This document shows positions 42,160 to 54,734 of a stretch of DNA of 64,000 bases, in pieces. The position numbers and the translations under genes are program-made. This DNA comes from Kalaharituber pfeilii (taxonomy: Eukaryota > Ascomycota > Pezizomycetes > Pezizales > Pezizaceae), in assembly GCA_015179045.1 (NCBI GenBank), contig WHUZ01000116.1, forward strand, positions 91,039-155,038, given 5' to 3'. The notes beneath the pieces are model-generated. The model saw nothing but the letters and a program-made list of their open reading frames with translations, ran no database searches and was not told the DNA's origin. Each line of letters opens with the position of its first letter. The first letter of the stretch is position 1.

Positions 42160-44347
42160 GGAGTTCAGCTCAACTCACCAGCTCTATGCTCCTCAACAGC
42201 AGATGCATGACCTCCCACACCTCAACACCTCACCAGAACCCACGGCCAGCGCAACGCTCGTGGACCAACGGATTCGCTTTGACCCAGAGCACGGTCAAGC
42301 TAGACACAGACACGAGGATATCAGGATCGACCCAACGAGAATAGAGACAAACCGGCTCAATCAGAAACACACGCCAGCCACCACCCAAGCGGCGGACGGC
42401 CACAACACTACGCGGCGATCCCCACACGCACACTCGACGAACTCCACGCGCCACGACACAGCCACCGGACCGGAACGAGCGCGCCACCCAGCAACCGGAA
42501 CAGGCCGAACTGGCGACCCAGACACAGCCACACCCGATTCAGACGCCATGGTAGGAACCAAGGAAGGAGCCGCGAAGGCGAGGGCCAGAAATGCGAAGGG
42601 TAAAGAGAAAGAGATCCAGTTTCGGCCCTTCTCGGCTGGAAGCCAGGGGATACACTAGATCTGGTGGGGGAGGATAGAGATTGGTTCTTCCACTTGGAAT
42701 AAAAGGACCAAGAGAAGTTTTTTTTTTTTCTTTTTTTTTCTTTTGGGTCACGTAACCCCGCATACAGGCTACTGGCCTATGATATGGCAGGGAAGCAAGA
42801 GAAGATTGACCCGAGGATCAACGAGGCAGCAGCCCGAGGGCAGTTAAATGACAGGAAATACGGCAAGTGGTCCCAAGACACCCACACGCGGAGGATCGCC
42901 CTAGGAGGGGAAGCGGTGAGAGGGGGAGCGGCCGACCGGGAAAAGGAAGTCTTCGCCTTCCTGGAGGAGAATGGGGGCGCACAACTGGTCGTAGTGAAGA
43001 GCGCGTACAGCACCATCGAGGTCAAAGGGACCATCCCGGACACCTGCACAGACTCCGCCCAGACGGAAAGGGGCATTCACATGGATACCTCCCTGCCAAG
43101 AAGGGGCTCCCAGCATCTCACGACCATTGCGGATGCCCAGGGGGAGAGTACGGACGCAGCCCAGGATACTCAGCACACCGTGCTCACACCGTGCTCACAC
43201 CAGACTCCCCAGGGGAGATTCCCGGACAAATACGACAGTGATGGCTCGGACCAGGAATCAGTTAGGACAGCCATCCCAGCAACCCCAGAGCCACGGTAGG
43301 AACAGGCGAAAGCGGAGGCCTATACACGCCGCCCCCGTCGCACGCCACCACCCCACCATCACCTCTCCTAACGATACCGGACCGGGAGATCAAGGCACCA
43401 TCCCCGCCGCCACCGCTGAAGCCTCCGACTCCGGGAACCAGAGCCCAGGCACCCTACGGGCAGGCTGGAAGGAACTCAATGGGTTCGGACAGCAGAGACT
43501 AGATCGAGAAGCGGAGGAGAGGGCCCGAATGGCAGAGGAGAACCGGAGGACCTGCATAGCCCAACGCCTGGAGCAGGTCAGTGACTGGGCCTACGAGGGC
43601 ATGAGGATGGCCCTGGCAAAGAAGGACAGGACGGCTCGCATCGACATCATGGCAGCGGACCACCAAGCCACACCAGGGCTAGTGATGAAGCTAGGGAATG
43701 AAATGAACGTAATGAAGGAGGACTTCCAGAGACAGCTATGGCTGATCAGGCAAATGCTGGTCCCATTGGTAACCGACAGCCCACCCACACGAGTACACGG
43801 GGACGAGGCCCAACACAACAGCAGGTCCCACCAGGTCAAGCCAGGAGCCCAGACCACAACACCAGAAACGGACAAAGCCACAGAAGGGGCAGAGCCAGAG
43901 AAGATGGAGGGGATCGACCACGGTGGACTGGGGAACAGCAGGCACGCCCCAGCGGCAGCGAGGCTAAGGAAGCAGGAGAAGAACCAGGCACCGGCCCCGA
44001 TGGACTGGGAACCGACACAGGGCCATGAAGGAACGGCCAGCAAAGGAGAACAACGCCCCTCACCTCCGCCAGGGGCGCCGAAAGGATCCAAAGCAAAGCG
44101 AAGCCGACCCAGAGAAGGGAATGGTTCACCAGGGGACGAACACATGAGCAATGACCACCGCAAAGACCAGCAGAGTGGGAGTGGTCATGAAACCTACGGG
44201 AATTATAACCCCCTCGGCATCCTGAAACCAGCGGCCCGCCTTCTACTGGGTGTCGAGGCCCAGACCCTGGTGGAAGGCAGTGTGAGATATATTCTGGCCA
44301 CCACTCGGTGGGATGGGGATGAGTCAGAGCCTAGGGAAACCGTATAG
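42160..44347 (+). pseudogene. LINE ORF1-like (gag-like) coding region
   Basis: Three plus frames form a low-complexity, polar protein. Part 1 (to 42658) is Thr/His/Arg-rich. After a stop and a tail-A insertion comes KIDPRINEAAARGQLNDRKY and FAFLEENGGAQLVVVKSAYS. A frame change near 43200-43280 leads to a 406-codon open frame ending at 44347. That frame holds a charged coiled coil (GQQRLDREAEERARMAEENR, LEQVSDWAYEGMRMALAKKD), a Pro/Gly-rich linker and the end LLGVEAQTLVEGSVRYILAT. It looks like the ORF1 of a LINE starting after the LINE-A poly(A) near 41760; composition and position are the evidence. No RRM or CCHC motif was seen. A host gene is less likely. Confidence 0.55.
42718..42795 (-). 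mobile_element. Tail-A short insertion, 78 bp
   Basis: TSDs CAAGAGAAG lie at 42709-42717 and 42796-42804. The insert is a T/C-rich tract and the complement of tail A. It interrupts the ORF1-like frame. Confidence 0.85.
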
Positions 44348-47300
44348 GTAAAGTACTCACGCCATCCTGAAAGTGCAGGCTAGTTAGACGGACACGCCAA
44401 CCTCTGGGGGCCTACATGGCGAGCGAAGTGGAGCTCCCACGGCCGTCAATGGGTCTTTGGTTAGCCTTAGATAGGACCGGCAGTTAGGACAGATCCGCGG
44501 CATCACCGCCATCTGAAGCGGTTAGGGCCCGGGGTAAGGGTCCCAGCACGCAAAGGGTTGGAGGTTAGAGCCTGATAAGCTCCAATAGACTCTCCCCAGG
44601 CTTGACCCTTGTGTGGAACGGGAACCTTTGCTAAATACAGAGCGAGCCGTGGCATTGGAACTTGTGGGGAGTCCAATGGTCCAAGAGGACAGATGCTTAC
44701 GACGGTGCCAGCGGTCGGAGTGGCTTCATCTGTAGTCGCGAGCTTAGCGAGGGCGCTTAATATTCAAGGCATCTTTATATAGGAGATATAATCATATATC
44801 CTTTGAGCAGGCATTATCAGACCCTTCTAAGAGTTTCTATATAATAACTTAAGAGCCTTTAGGTTATATTTCTCAAGTTTCATAGCTCAGAACTACAGCA
44901 TTTATACATGGTACATTGAGGAGAATATATTACCTAATTAGGTATAGATCAATAGATATCCGTATCGATTTCTACTTTGTATCAATACCTATACCTACAA
45001 GCTACCCAGGATATGTTCTTTTATGTTGTGAAGTTATATTCTAGAGATGTTTCATATTTTTAGGATTATATACAAACTGAATATCAAAATTTACTTTTAG
45101 CAGTCAAAAATATACCTATGGGTATTAGCTCACCACTTGTTCCATATGTATCCAATTATCATGCAATATTCAAGATCTCTTGAATACATACTATAGAGGG
45201 TATATGCACTTGCTTAAGGTTATAAATAGCCATCTTGCTATTTTACACGTGCATAGGGTTCAGATGCCTAATTGGGCAACTACCACTATAGAGTATCATT
45301 CAAAATTTGCAATAGGCTAACTGAGGTGCGGAAGTTACTTTCCTATACCCCTCCAAGCTGTATGTGCAATTTGGTCATTGTTGTTTGAATTCCGGAAGTG
45401 AGCCGGATCCCGGTTAGTGACGTTAGCATGATCAGACGAATTCCGGCAACGCTGAACCAATACATATATAGCTGTATTGGACGACAAGAGATAATTTAAG
45501 CAATATTAGCGGCGCCAAAAGCAATGGCACTGGAAGATTACAGTACTGAAGTCTTATGTGCTTCCGAGGTACTTAATAACTATCGCATTCATCATTTTAT
45601 TACAATGAAGTTTCGGTTAATAACCACAATTATTTCGTTGACTATTTCGCTATAGGTATGAATATTGGATACCTATTTGAACCAACCTATGCCGTACTTG
45701 CCAGAGAAAACTAGTCACTTGTTTCTAGGCCTCTTGTCATGGTAAGCAAAGTTTTCTGAGATGAAAGCGGCCCAAGATTGGATCTTTTAATATCAACCTC
45801 TGAGATTCGCAATGTATTCTGCTACCGTTGTGTGCAAAGAACATCGTCCCGGAATCCTAGCATGGGCAACCAATCCATGGTCATTTCATATACATCACCA
45901 CCCACATAATTAAAGTACCCTACCAATGACGATTCTTGCCCAACAGGGGTTAAGTTAGAATTAATGGTCTAACCCTTGACATATTGCCTAATAAATCCCC
46001 CGCGCTCCTGTAACGCCTAGACTGACTACCGCATGTGGACGGCCGATTCCGGTAGCCAAGACAGGAAACACACATTGAGCAGTCTGGACCAAGGAGGTGG
46101 CAGCGACGGTTCCAGGCTCAGATTTTCTTTCTTATGGATTGTAAGTGCGGGAGCTAGTGTTCTTATAGTAACGCTCTGGGAGTGTTAGTGCTTAATTGGT
46201 TAGTAACTGTTTCTATTGGCGTCCACCGAGATGACAATGGATTCGGGATAATTAACACCGTTTCACCCGTAATTCCGATAGGGATGCAGCACGCCTTGAT
46301 TATTGAAGTATCTAGCTCAAGAAGTCGTTTTTTAGATTCTTCATACATAGACGATAAGCATGCACATTAGAAATTCAATTTACTGTTCAATTTTCTCGCC
46401 ACGCGTGTCAGCGCTGGACTGTTACTCAAATTTACCTTTGTGAAGATCCGCGTAGAAAATTTAATACACAGCATGACACGAACTCTTGGGTCCTGACAAC
46501 CACTGGTTTTGTTCCCATCCAAGGTACCGTGCTTTGCCATCAAAATGTTTTATAAAACCACACTTTCAAGAAGCAAACGGAAGATATTTTCGGAGGAACA
46601 CAAGTCACGTTGTGGTGGTAACCACAGTACCGATGAAAAGAATAAGGTCAACGCGGCCCGGAGCGGTACTCATCGGTAAGGCCATATGATGATACATGCA
46701 TAGGATCAGGAAGCGAGTTACATTTAAGAAGCGAGATGTGGATGTATAGGAAGGTGAAGGTGGTCTATATAAATTGTATGTAGATAGGACTGTGGAAGCA
46801 AGAAAGCAAGCAGCAACAGACATGGATACGCAGATATAGGTTAGACAGACCAGAAATCGCAGGCAAGACTACAGACCACACATGATCCTTTTCTTGACAT
46901 TCAACCATTGAGACCGCCCTTGAGACTTCGTTCCGCCAGCTCTAGATACCGGTACCCTGTGCGAAACAGTGGATGCTGTTGAGCCGTCATCACAACATGT
47001 ATTGGCAATGAACTTGGTTTCCCCGCCCAAACTGGAATTCCCTAATATCGGCACACATGCTACACCCTTAATCTTGTTTAGTTTGAGAAGCCCCACAACC
47101 TCGTCATATACAGAAGGCTGAAAACTAACATTTCGGAAACCATCAACGAGGCTTCCGGCCAGGCATGGTATTAATCTCAGGGTAAAGGCTGAACTTCATA
47201 GCTGGCTTGCTTGATGAGTTCAAGTGATAGGCTGCACCGAAATCACTAGGAAATTTTCATCTGACCTAGTCACGATAATAAGGTGTTTGTCCTAATTTTT

Positions 47301-47550
47301 CAGTTTGCGGTGGTATGCAATGGCAATTGAAAGTTCTTTGGGTATCATTAGTTAGAGGCATTAGCACATTCTAGGGATGTTTCTGTAACAGGGAGGGGGG
47401 GCCGCGCCACGGCGGTTTCCGTAGCAACCACAACTGATCCCCAGTATCCCGCTTGCTTTTACTAGCTTCTAACACCAGTCCCCTAGGGATGTCTTTATAA
47501 ATCCAGATTGGTATACCTGGCAGGGAGGAACCGGTCCATCGAAGTGTGCA
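44348..47550. other. No supported gene
   Basis: 44348-44760 is GC-rich and may be LINE spacer or 5' ORF2 remnant. After 44760 the sequence is A/T-rich. ATATATAGC near 45465, then ATG at 45523 (MALEDYSTEVLCASE) and a GTACTT...TATAG interval, could be a promoter and first exon, but no continuing frame was found. Short ORFs at 46163-47096 have no motif. Confidence 0.35.
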
Positions 47551-47569
47551 CAATCAAGGACAATCGACC

Positions 47570-48786
47570 TTTTCTTTTCTTTTCTTTTCTTTTTCTTTTT
47601 TTTTTTTTATTTTCACGTAACCCCGCTTGCAGCTGTTCGCCATGGCAGGGTCCCTGCAATGAGGCGGCAGACGTCAAGGCGAAGAGAGCGGCGGACAAGA
47701 TAGGAAGGTCAGTGGTGACCGAAGGGGCGCTGCAGCAGAAGTGGAGGAGACTGCGCGCAGCGGAGAGAAGGGAGCCAGGCTTCGGAGGGGGTGTGGTGAT
47801 GGGGTGGAGCAGGGGAGCAGCTACCACCTTCACAAGACTGAGAACGAGGAAGGGGATGGGTAAGGAGTGGGAAGTGAAAATAGGGAAAGCGGCGGAGGGG
47901 AGCGTGTGGAGGTGCAGGCAGAAACAAACGGCGGACCACCTGGCATTCAGGTGTGAAGAGGTGATATATCCGGAAGGCTGGGGAGGAGTGGCTGGATATA
48001 GACAGAAGGAAGTGGGTGGAGCGGCAGGAGAACGGGGAGGAAGTCGACATGCTGGAGGAGTTTTTTAGGGCGCTGAGAACATGAAAAGGGGATGGGGCGT
48101 TATTTCGTTTGTTCGAAGGTGGCGGCGGAGGCTTGATGTAGTTATTTTTAGTGCCACGGGGAGGCGTGGCGGAGAGGGGGTGAGATTTTCGTTTGTAGAG
48201 GAGGCGGTGGAAGGGTAGTTAGATAAGCCTGCCTCCGGGCTTTGAGGGTTGAGACCCAGGGGCCCTGCCATGGCGAATAGCCGCATGCGGGGTCATGTGA
48301 TATTTAAAAAAAAAAAAAAAAAAAAAAATGGCAGGGTCCCTAGACTGAAGTCCTTATGGCCCAGAGACAGGCACCTGTGCAACTACCTACAAAATCGCCC
48401 CCTGTAAAGGCACACAACAATACCACGACTTCGGTGATGCAGAGGAAACACAAAGCGAAAGCCCAATCCTCCAAGAGATCAATCAAGCACAAATACCCAA
48501 ATATCCCCCAGAAAATCAAGCAGTCATGTCCATCTCCTCCACATCCCTCCCCTTCCCCTTTCTGTCCACCTTTGTATCTATCCCAGTCATACAGGCACGA
48601 ATCGTACCACTTGCCTGACAACCTTACCTTCGCTGGTGTTTGGCTATCCGATTCCACCTCCCTCTCCAGGAAGATAACAACCGAGCTAGCCTTCTTTCCC
48701 TCCCTCCTCTCTTTCGTCACCAACCATCTTGCCGCAACAATCTTTCCCATCCCTGGATTCCCATTCTCCATCCAATCTCTTACCTT
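47570..48786 (-). mobile_element. Family-C ORF1-only element, interrupted
   Basis: Fourteen-base TSDs AAGGACAATCGACC (47556-47569) and AAGGACAATTGACC (48787-48800) differ at one base. In minus orientation: T/C-rich tail, tail C, then (after a nested LINE-C at 47656-48327) a 3' region and an ORF1 C-terminal frame. The frame reads KVRDWMENGNPGMGKIVAAR, WLVTKERREGKKASSVVIFL and VRLSGKWYDSCLYDWDR. This is homologous to the family-B ORF1 piece and begins at the same aligned codon. No ORF2. Confidence 0.85.
47656..48327 (+). mobile_element. LINE-C 3' end with ORF2 C-terminus
   Basis: Perfect 14-bp TSDs ATGGCAGGGTCCCT lie at 47642-47655 and 48328-48341. The frame encodes NEAADVKAKRAADKIGRS (end of RNase H), a basic stretch, and a zinc knuckle (CRQKQTADHLAFRC). 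It ends near 48068, followed by a 3' UTR, tail C (GGGCCCTGCCATGGCGAATA) and 22 A. It entered an antisense family-C element within that element's own tail C. Confidence 0.92.
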
Positions 48787-48804
48787 AAGGACAATTGACC
48801 GGTT

Positions 48805-49436
48805 TCACAAGCAACCAAAGCAAGCGGCCATAGCGAACTTTACCTTGTCCCAGTAACGCCGCATCTGAACAGTGCCGCCCAGACCACGTTCACAACCAAT
48901 GGTGAAGAGAGAGCGATTGATTCAGCTCAGTTCAGTCCAACACACCTACGTAGAGGAGGAATTCGAGGCCCTATTTATACCTGTGTCTCGGGTACAAATT
49001 TGAATGTAGAAATTTCCAAATGAGGAATAGGAGCAGTGCTGAGAGTGTCAAAGTCATTCTATGCAAAGTTTGGTTGTGAAGTTATGACCTCTCCACTGAA
49101 TGGCTCAGGTGTGTGGCATTGGTGAACAGGCTGATATTTAACAGGCTGGTTGTATGACTGCATATACGGGAAATGGGAGAGAATCACTGTTGTGAGAGTA
49201 ATTCTTGGCAATCCGACACTGGCCAGAGCAACAGCACCTAATGCATTCTTATGTTCCGATCTGCTCATGAATTACAGCTTTAGTAATGAATTTTCTTTCT
49301 TTTTTCCCCCTCTCTATCCTTGTTCATAAGAAAGGCACCTCTAGGCTTAATGCATTCTTGCTCAATGTTGAAGCTACAACAATTCTCAGAATATTATATT
49401 AACAAAATAAAAGGAACCTATAGTATACATGACTTC
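48805..49436. other. No gene seen
   Basis: Non-coding flank. A minus ORF at 49059-49268 has no motif. Confidence 0.4.
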
Positions 49437-49446
49437 ACATCTAACT

Positions 49447-49516
49447 ATATCCTGCTATAGCGAACAGCTGCAAGCAGGATTACGTGAAATAAAAAAAATA
49501 AAAATAAAAATAAAAA
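49447..49516 (+). mobile_element. Family-C stub insertion with C-to-T changes
   Basis: TSDs ACATCTAACT lie at 49437-49446 and 49517-49526. The tail reads ATCCTGCTATAGCGAACAGC...GCAGGATTACGTGA with an A-rich tail containing T. Against tail C it shows C-to-T and G-to-A changes. Confidence 0.85.
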
Positions 49517-49529
49517 ACATCTAACTCCA

Positions 49530-49747
49530 GTAGCCTTCTTAGTACTATTAATACTCATCTCGTTTTCTGAACTATAATAGCAAGTATAAAGGTACAGCTG
49601 GTATAAAATAGTGGATATAAAGGATATAATTTTTAATAGAATTAAGTACCTATTTTAATAATAAATATAAAACTTTAATTGAATTTATAAACTTTTAATA
49701 ATAAATATAGTTTTTTTAAAACTTATTATCAAAGTTAACTTATTATT
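49530..49747. repeat. AT-rich block, RIP-like; continues at 50211-50880
   Basis: Nearly all A/T on both sides of the solo LTR; no coding frame. Confidence 0.6.
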
Positions 49748-50210
49748 TGTCACGACCCGATGCCTGCATCGCCGCACTCAGGGTAACGGTTACCGGCTAC
49801 CGCCCAGATAAACCGGCTACCGCTCGATCGCTGAACTTCCATGATAAGCCGGCTGCCGAACCACCAAGAGAGGCCGGTTACTGATCGTCCGCTAGATGTG
49901 AAAAGTCTGCTTTCGCCGCGCGTCCTTGTTGCGCGTCCTTGTTGTGAAAATTCTGTGTTTCGCCGCCATGTCTTTGCTTCTTGGCACAGGGCCCACCATG
50001 TATATAAGGGCCCAATATGGCCGCCTTGTAGATAGTTCTTTCCTTCCTCATCTGTTGTCTTGTCAATCAACGATCCGCCTGGCCTGAGTCCATGACACCT
50101 CCGAACTCCTGAACCGTGACACCTCTGAACTCCTGAACCTTGACACCTCCGAAATCGCTAGAATCCGCTAGAACGTATTCCTTGGTCGTTTAGACAGCCT
50201 GCTTGTGATA
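49748..50210 (+). mobile_element. Solo LTR, 463 bp
   Basis: Starts TGTCACGACCCG and ends GCTTGTGATA, where a canonical end would be TGACA; a single C-to-T change explains it. Five-base TSDs TTATT lie at 49743-49747 and 50211-50215. A TATATAAG promoter motif is at 50001-50008. Repeated CCGGCTACCG and GACACCTCCGAACTCCTGAA motifs are present. No internal genes. Confidence 0.75.
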
Positions 50211-50880
50211 TTATTACTACTTATTAAAAAGTATTTTATTATATAATTTAGTATTATTATTATTTAATTTTAAATAAGTATTTATTATTATAGTAATAAT
50301 ATTATAAGTAAATAACTTATTTTAAAATTTTTTTCAAACTTCTAACTATATAAGAATCTTATATTTTCTTTTTTATAGTTTATATTAGTATCTTTATTAC
50401 TAATACTATTTAAAAAAACTATATCAAGTAGAAAAATAAAAATAAAAATAAAACTAATTTATATAGAGTAGTATTATTATTATAAATAAATAGTTTATTT
50501 ATAATAATATATAAAAATCTCTTATATTAGAGTTTTAGTTACTAAATATTAGCTACTATTAGATATAGACTCTTGTTCTAATTTTAAAACTATAAAAAGT
50601 ATTAAATATTTAAAAGTTATTAAATAAATTAGCTATTTAAGTAGCTTAGATAAAGATAATACTAGCAATTTATTTCTGTCATACTAGATAGTACTATAAA
50701 CTTACTATTATAGTTTTTATAATAATATTATAATAGCAGAATATAACTTAAAACAATACTTAGTACTTGATCTTTTAATAGAGTAGCTCTTGCTGACCTC
50801 TCTTATAGTCAATTCTGTGTACCTTCCATCTATTATTGTCTATCTATTCTATGCTATATACCATGATGCTCTATCTATAG
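50211..50880. repeat. AT-rich block, RIP-like
   Basis: Same composition as the left flank; fades out near 50780. Confidence 0.6.
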
Positions 50881-51239
50881 ATGTACCTCAGCTACTGCCT
50901 CGCTTCATCCAGAGGCCCTCCCAGTGGCTCTGCTCCTGGAGGTCCATTCGGTGGCTTTGCTCCTAGAGTTCGTCCGGTAGCTTTGTATTCTGTTGGTGGC
51001 TTGCACTATGCTATGGCCATGCTGTCAGACCCTTCCTATACACGTCCGTACCCAACCCATGTTTCATTGCCAGACTGTAGTTTTCGGTTGATCAGGCCGA
51101 AGTATCACTGGCAGCTTTACAGGTCAAATATACCCTTTGTACACCCTAACACAGACTACCTTAGTATACGGTGCTACTTACAAGTATTATACAATGCTTG
51201 AGATTCATACAGAAGCAGATATTTATAATGTAGATGAGA

Positions 51240-51556
51240 ACAAAGACGTACTGGCAGACATTCTAAATTGGGCTGGACAATAACAGCCAGACTGATACTC
51301 ACTCCCTCGCCATAGCCCTTAGGGCGGCATGCGAGTATTGATATATAAAAAAAAAAAAAAAAAAATGACCCTCACTAATTTTGCTTCTCATTCGTCATTT
51401 ATATTCTATTTCATATTCGGAAGGGGTGAAGCCGGGGAGAAGATCAAATTATTCTGCATCTATCTCGTAATTTTGGATTTCCTTATTTCGTATTTTGTAT
51501 CTAACCTCGCCATAACCTTTAGGGCGGCATGCGAGTACTGATATAAAAAAAAAAAA
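51240..51556 (+). mobile_element. Family-B insertion containing a nested B stub
   Basis: TSDs AATGTAGATGAGA (51227-51239) and AATATAGATGAGA (51557-51569) differ at one base. Plus orientation; tail B at about 51505-51545 and poly(A). Interrupted at 51311-51364. Confidence 0.8.
51305..51364 (+). mobile_element. Family-B stub, nested
   Basis: CTCGCCATAGCCCTTAGGGC to GCGAGTATTGATAT and poly(A). Possible TSDs are TGATACTCACT and TGACCCTCACT. Confidence 0.8.
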
Positions 51557-51569
51557 AATATAGATGAGA

Positions 51570-52300
51570 CTGCATTATTATACAAACAGCTCCTACAACG
51601 CAAACCGACAGTGAACCCGAAGCATAATAAGTTCACTACTCCTCTTGGAGAGACTAATGGCTTCCTTCAAACTTACCTGCCCTGTTCGTCTAGTTGCAAT
51701 CATCAACTACTTCACAGCTAGTCTGGGATGTCAGTTAACTACCAAACCTGTATATCATTAATTTGTCTCTATTCGTGTATTGACACCAGTGTATGTAGAT
51801 AGACTCTCCACTCAATAAACCTCTCTTACTGGATATCGGATAGAGAGCCCATCCCCGAAGATATCCAATATGAGACGTTCCTCTGTATAGCTCGCAAGCT
51901 CATAAGCGAGTAATTAATATTATTACAATACACAGCATAGGTACATGAAGGTACATTCATGTTCTTCACCAGTCCAGGTGTTCCTGGGCAGGCCAGCTCC
52001 ATGGGAAACACCATATATTCTCCACGGGGCTGGCCTGTTCGCAAACAAAAAAGTTCGTAGGGAGGTTACAACAAAAAAAAAAGGTGTGCAGATGATGAAG
52101 AGAATCAAAGTCAATAATGCTGTGTATAAACTCCATTGTATCCACCACTGAATACAAAAAGTTTTATTCGCGAGGGGACCGGAACAAGATGCACAGCCCA
52201 AGAGAAATGTTAATTGAGGTGGGGAGGAAATGTAATTGGTGCTGACACTTCAGGGTATGCGGCCGAAGATACCGCATCAGCATTAGGAGCGTTAGTATCT
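51570..52300. other. No gene identified
   Basis: Overlapping ORFs at 51826-52201 on both strands have no motif. Confidence 0.35.
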
Positions 52301-52306
52301 ATTTAT

Positions 52307-54729
52307 CTTGACATATACTCTATTACCTATTCGGGGGCGGCGGCGGCGGCGGCCGCCGCCAGTCTGAGGAAGCGTATCTAGTTTGGTAGTGTTTGGCAGT
52401 CGTATTTGGCTACGTCATGGGGTCATCATGGCTATAGAGTACTGTATTTTATGGTGAAGCGGGTCACGACGCAGAAGCGGGTCACATATTTTTACAGAAT
52501 TGAAAATTAAATTTATTCCCCCTATGCTCTTAATACCTTCATATTACTACTTTCTCCACTTGCTCAAGGTAGTTCAATGGCACGAGAGTGGGGTATTGGA
52601 GTTGGTGAGACATGTGGGGTGGTAGTGGTCTGTGTGCTGGAGTGGGTGGGGGCCAATAGGTAGGTTACCGAGAAAGCAGGAATTCTGACCATAATTATAC
52701 CCAGAATGTCTTTCTATGCAATTTTTAACCCGGTAGAGGTTCAATTCCATAAAGGCAATAATCTAACATAATTATAGCATGCTGTGGAAATTCTAGCAGA
52801 AGTTACATGCCTGGAACTAGAGGTAGAAGTTAGCCGAGCAGGTAATGAGGAGGAGTTTCAGGTATTTTAGGCCATTGTGCATCCAATAATTTAGTGAAGC
52901 TTTAGCAATTGAGGATATGCATTTATGACATCTGTAATAAGTTTTTTACATCTTCACCACTTAGACTTTTGTATTATGTTATGTAGGTATACATCCTATA
53001 ATGTGTGGAAATTAAAACTAGGAAGCCGGGTATTATACACTAGCTAAATCCTTTACTACTGCCAACTGCATTAACTATATAATGGCGATTATAGCCCAAT
53101 AATACTAGTGGTAGAATAGAATAAACAGCAGGTTCAATTTATAGGTATTCAAAAATACAGAATAGTATTATGAAACTACCTATGAGTGCTTAGGTGAGCA
53201 ATAGTATAGAGATATGAATGATGCTGCAGATCGCACATATAATAATGAATATGTAATATATGATAGTTTGTAAGTATTGCAATAATCAGCAGCACATACA
53301 TGACCTGACACGGAGTTGCTCATGACTCCTAGATAGATGATATAGAGCAGTGCACAAGAGCGGGTATATAGCATATGCGACGTCATGCACATGCAATATA
53401 TAAAGTTGTGAGGTGCTATACTGGCAGCTAGCGAGCAGTAGTTCATACTTATCAATTGCCGTTTTGGTCTAACAACTGGTAGATAGTAATTTTCTGCACT
53501 TACAACCTCCGGTCTTATATAAGCTACAGAGGTTACTAGTTATATGTCTTTTTACATCAATAGAAAACAGCTCGCTTACTAACTCAGATATATTCCACTG
53601 ACCAGGATTATTTGGCCAAATAGCTATTATATAGTTGATGCAGTTGGCAGTAGTAAAGGATTTAGCTAGTGTATAATACCCGGCTTCCCAGTTTTAATTT
53701 CCACACATTATAGGATGTATACCTACATAACATAATACAAAAGTCTAAGTGGTGAAGATGTAAAAAACTTATTACAGATGTCATAAATGCATATCCTCAA
53801 TTGCTAAAGCTTCACTAAATTATTGGATGCACAATGGCCTAAAATACCTGAAACTCCTCCTCATTACCTGCTCGGCTAACTTCTACCTCTAGTTCCAGGC
53901 ATGTAACTTCTGCTAGAATTTCCACAGCATGCTATAATTATGTTAGATTATTGCCTTTATGGAATTGAACCTCTACCGGGTTAAAAATTGCATAGAAAGA
54001 CATTCTGGGTATAATTATGGTCAGAATTCCTGCTTTCTCGGTAACCTACCTATTGGCCCCCACCCACTCCAGCACACAGACCACTACCACCCCACATGTC
54101 TCACCAACTCCAATACCCCACTCTCGTGCCATTGAACTACCTTGAGCAAGTGGAGAAAGTAGTAATATGAAGGTATTAAGAGCATAGGGGGAATAAATTT
54201 AATTTTCAATTCTGTAAAAATATGTGACCCGCTTCTGCGTCGTGACCCGCTTCACCATAAAATACAGTAAGCAGCCTATCTATATTAGGTATGCTACACC
54301 GTAACTAGTTTTTAGCTACCCAAAACCATTATCCCATACTACCAGCTATTATAACATATCTTCTTCTGTATATCTTTATATTTGTAGCTTTAGAGAGTAT
54401 CTATGCATCCGTTATACTCTACAACAGTGCAGTACTAATATGTACCTGCATAACTGACAATATACTATTGATATGATAGCTCTACTCTAGATATTAATCT
54501 AGATACCTATAGTTTGTGCCAGTTTTAAGACTGTGTACAGCTCATATAGCACTACATGATGATAATAATGCAATTATTACTGTTGTATACTTTACATATA
54601 TGATACTGCATATCTGACATATTTGACATATACAGGCTACTCACTCTACAGTCATAACGACTTCTTAATATCACTAAACTTACTATACTTCCTCAGAATA
54701 GGTAATAGAGTATATGTCAAGATGAATAA
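52307..54729. mobile_element. Fold-back element with inverted arms of about 650 bp
   Basis: The sequence from 52440 (TACTGTATTTTATGGTGAAG) to about 53095 is repeated, inverted and almost perfectly, at about 53620-54269. Outside these arms a second inverted pair, ATCTTGACATATACTCTATT (52307) and its complement (ending 54729), extends to CTGAGGAAG on both sides. The left outer arm has an extra GC-rich (GGC)n block at 52332-52361; the right side has about 420 bp of unrelated DNA between its outer and inner arms. The 53095-53620 centre has no transposase. It is a long-TIR or fold-back transposon, superfamily unknown. Confidence 0.85.
52332..52361. repeat. (GGC)n self-complementary insert
   Basis: GGGGGCGGCGGCGGCGGCGG is followed at once by CCGCCGCC. 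It is absent from the matching right arm and can fold as a hairpin. Confidence 0.9.
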
Positions 54730-54734
54730 GATCT

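Noticed and set aside
43591..44163. Long minus-strand ORF (190 codons)
   Set aside because: It is a shadow of the plus-strand gag-like frame and its Ser/Leu-rich text has no motif.
52735..52760. tRNA-like GGTTCAATTCC box
   Set aside because: No cloverleaf could be built around it, and the same string is simply repeated in the inverted arm.
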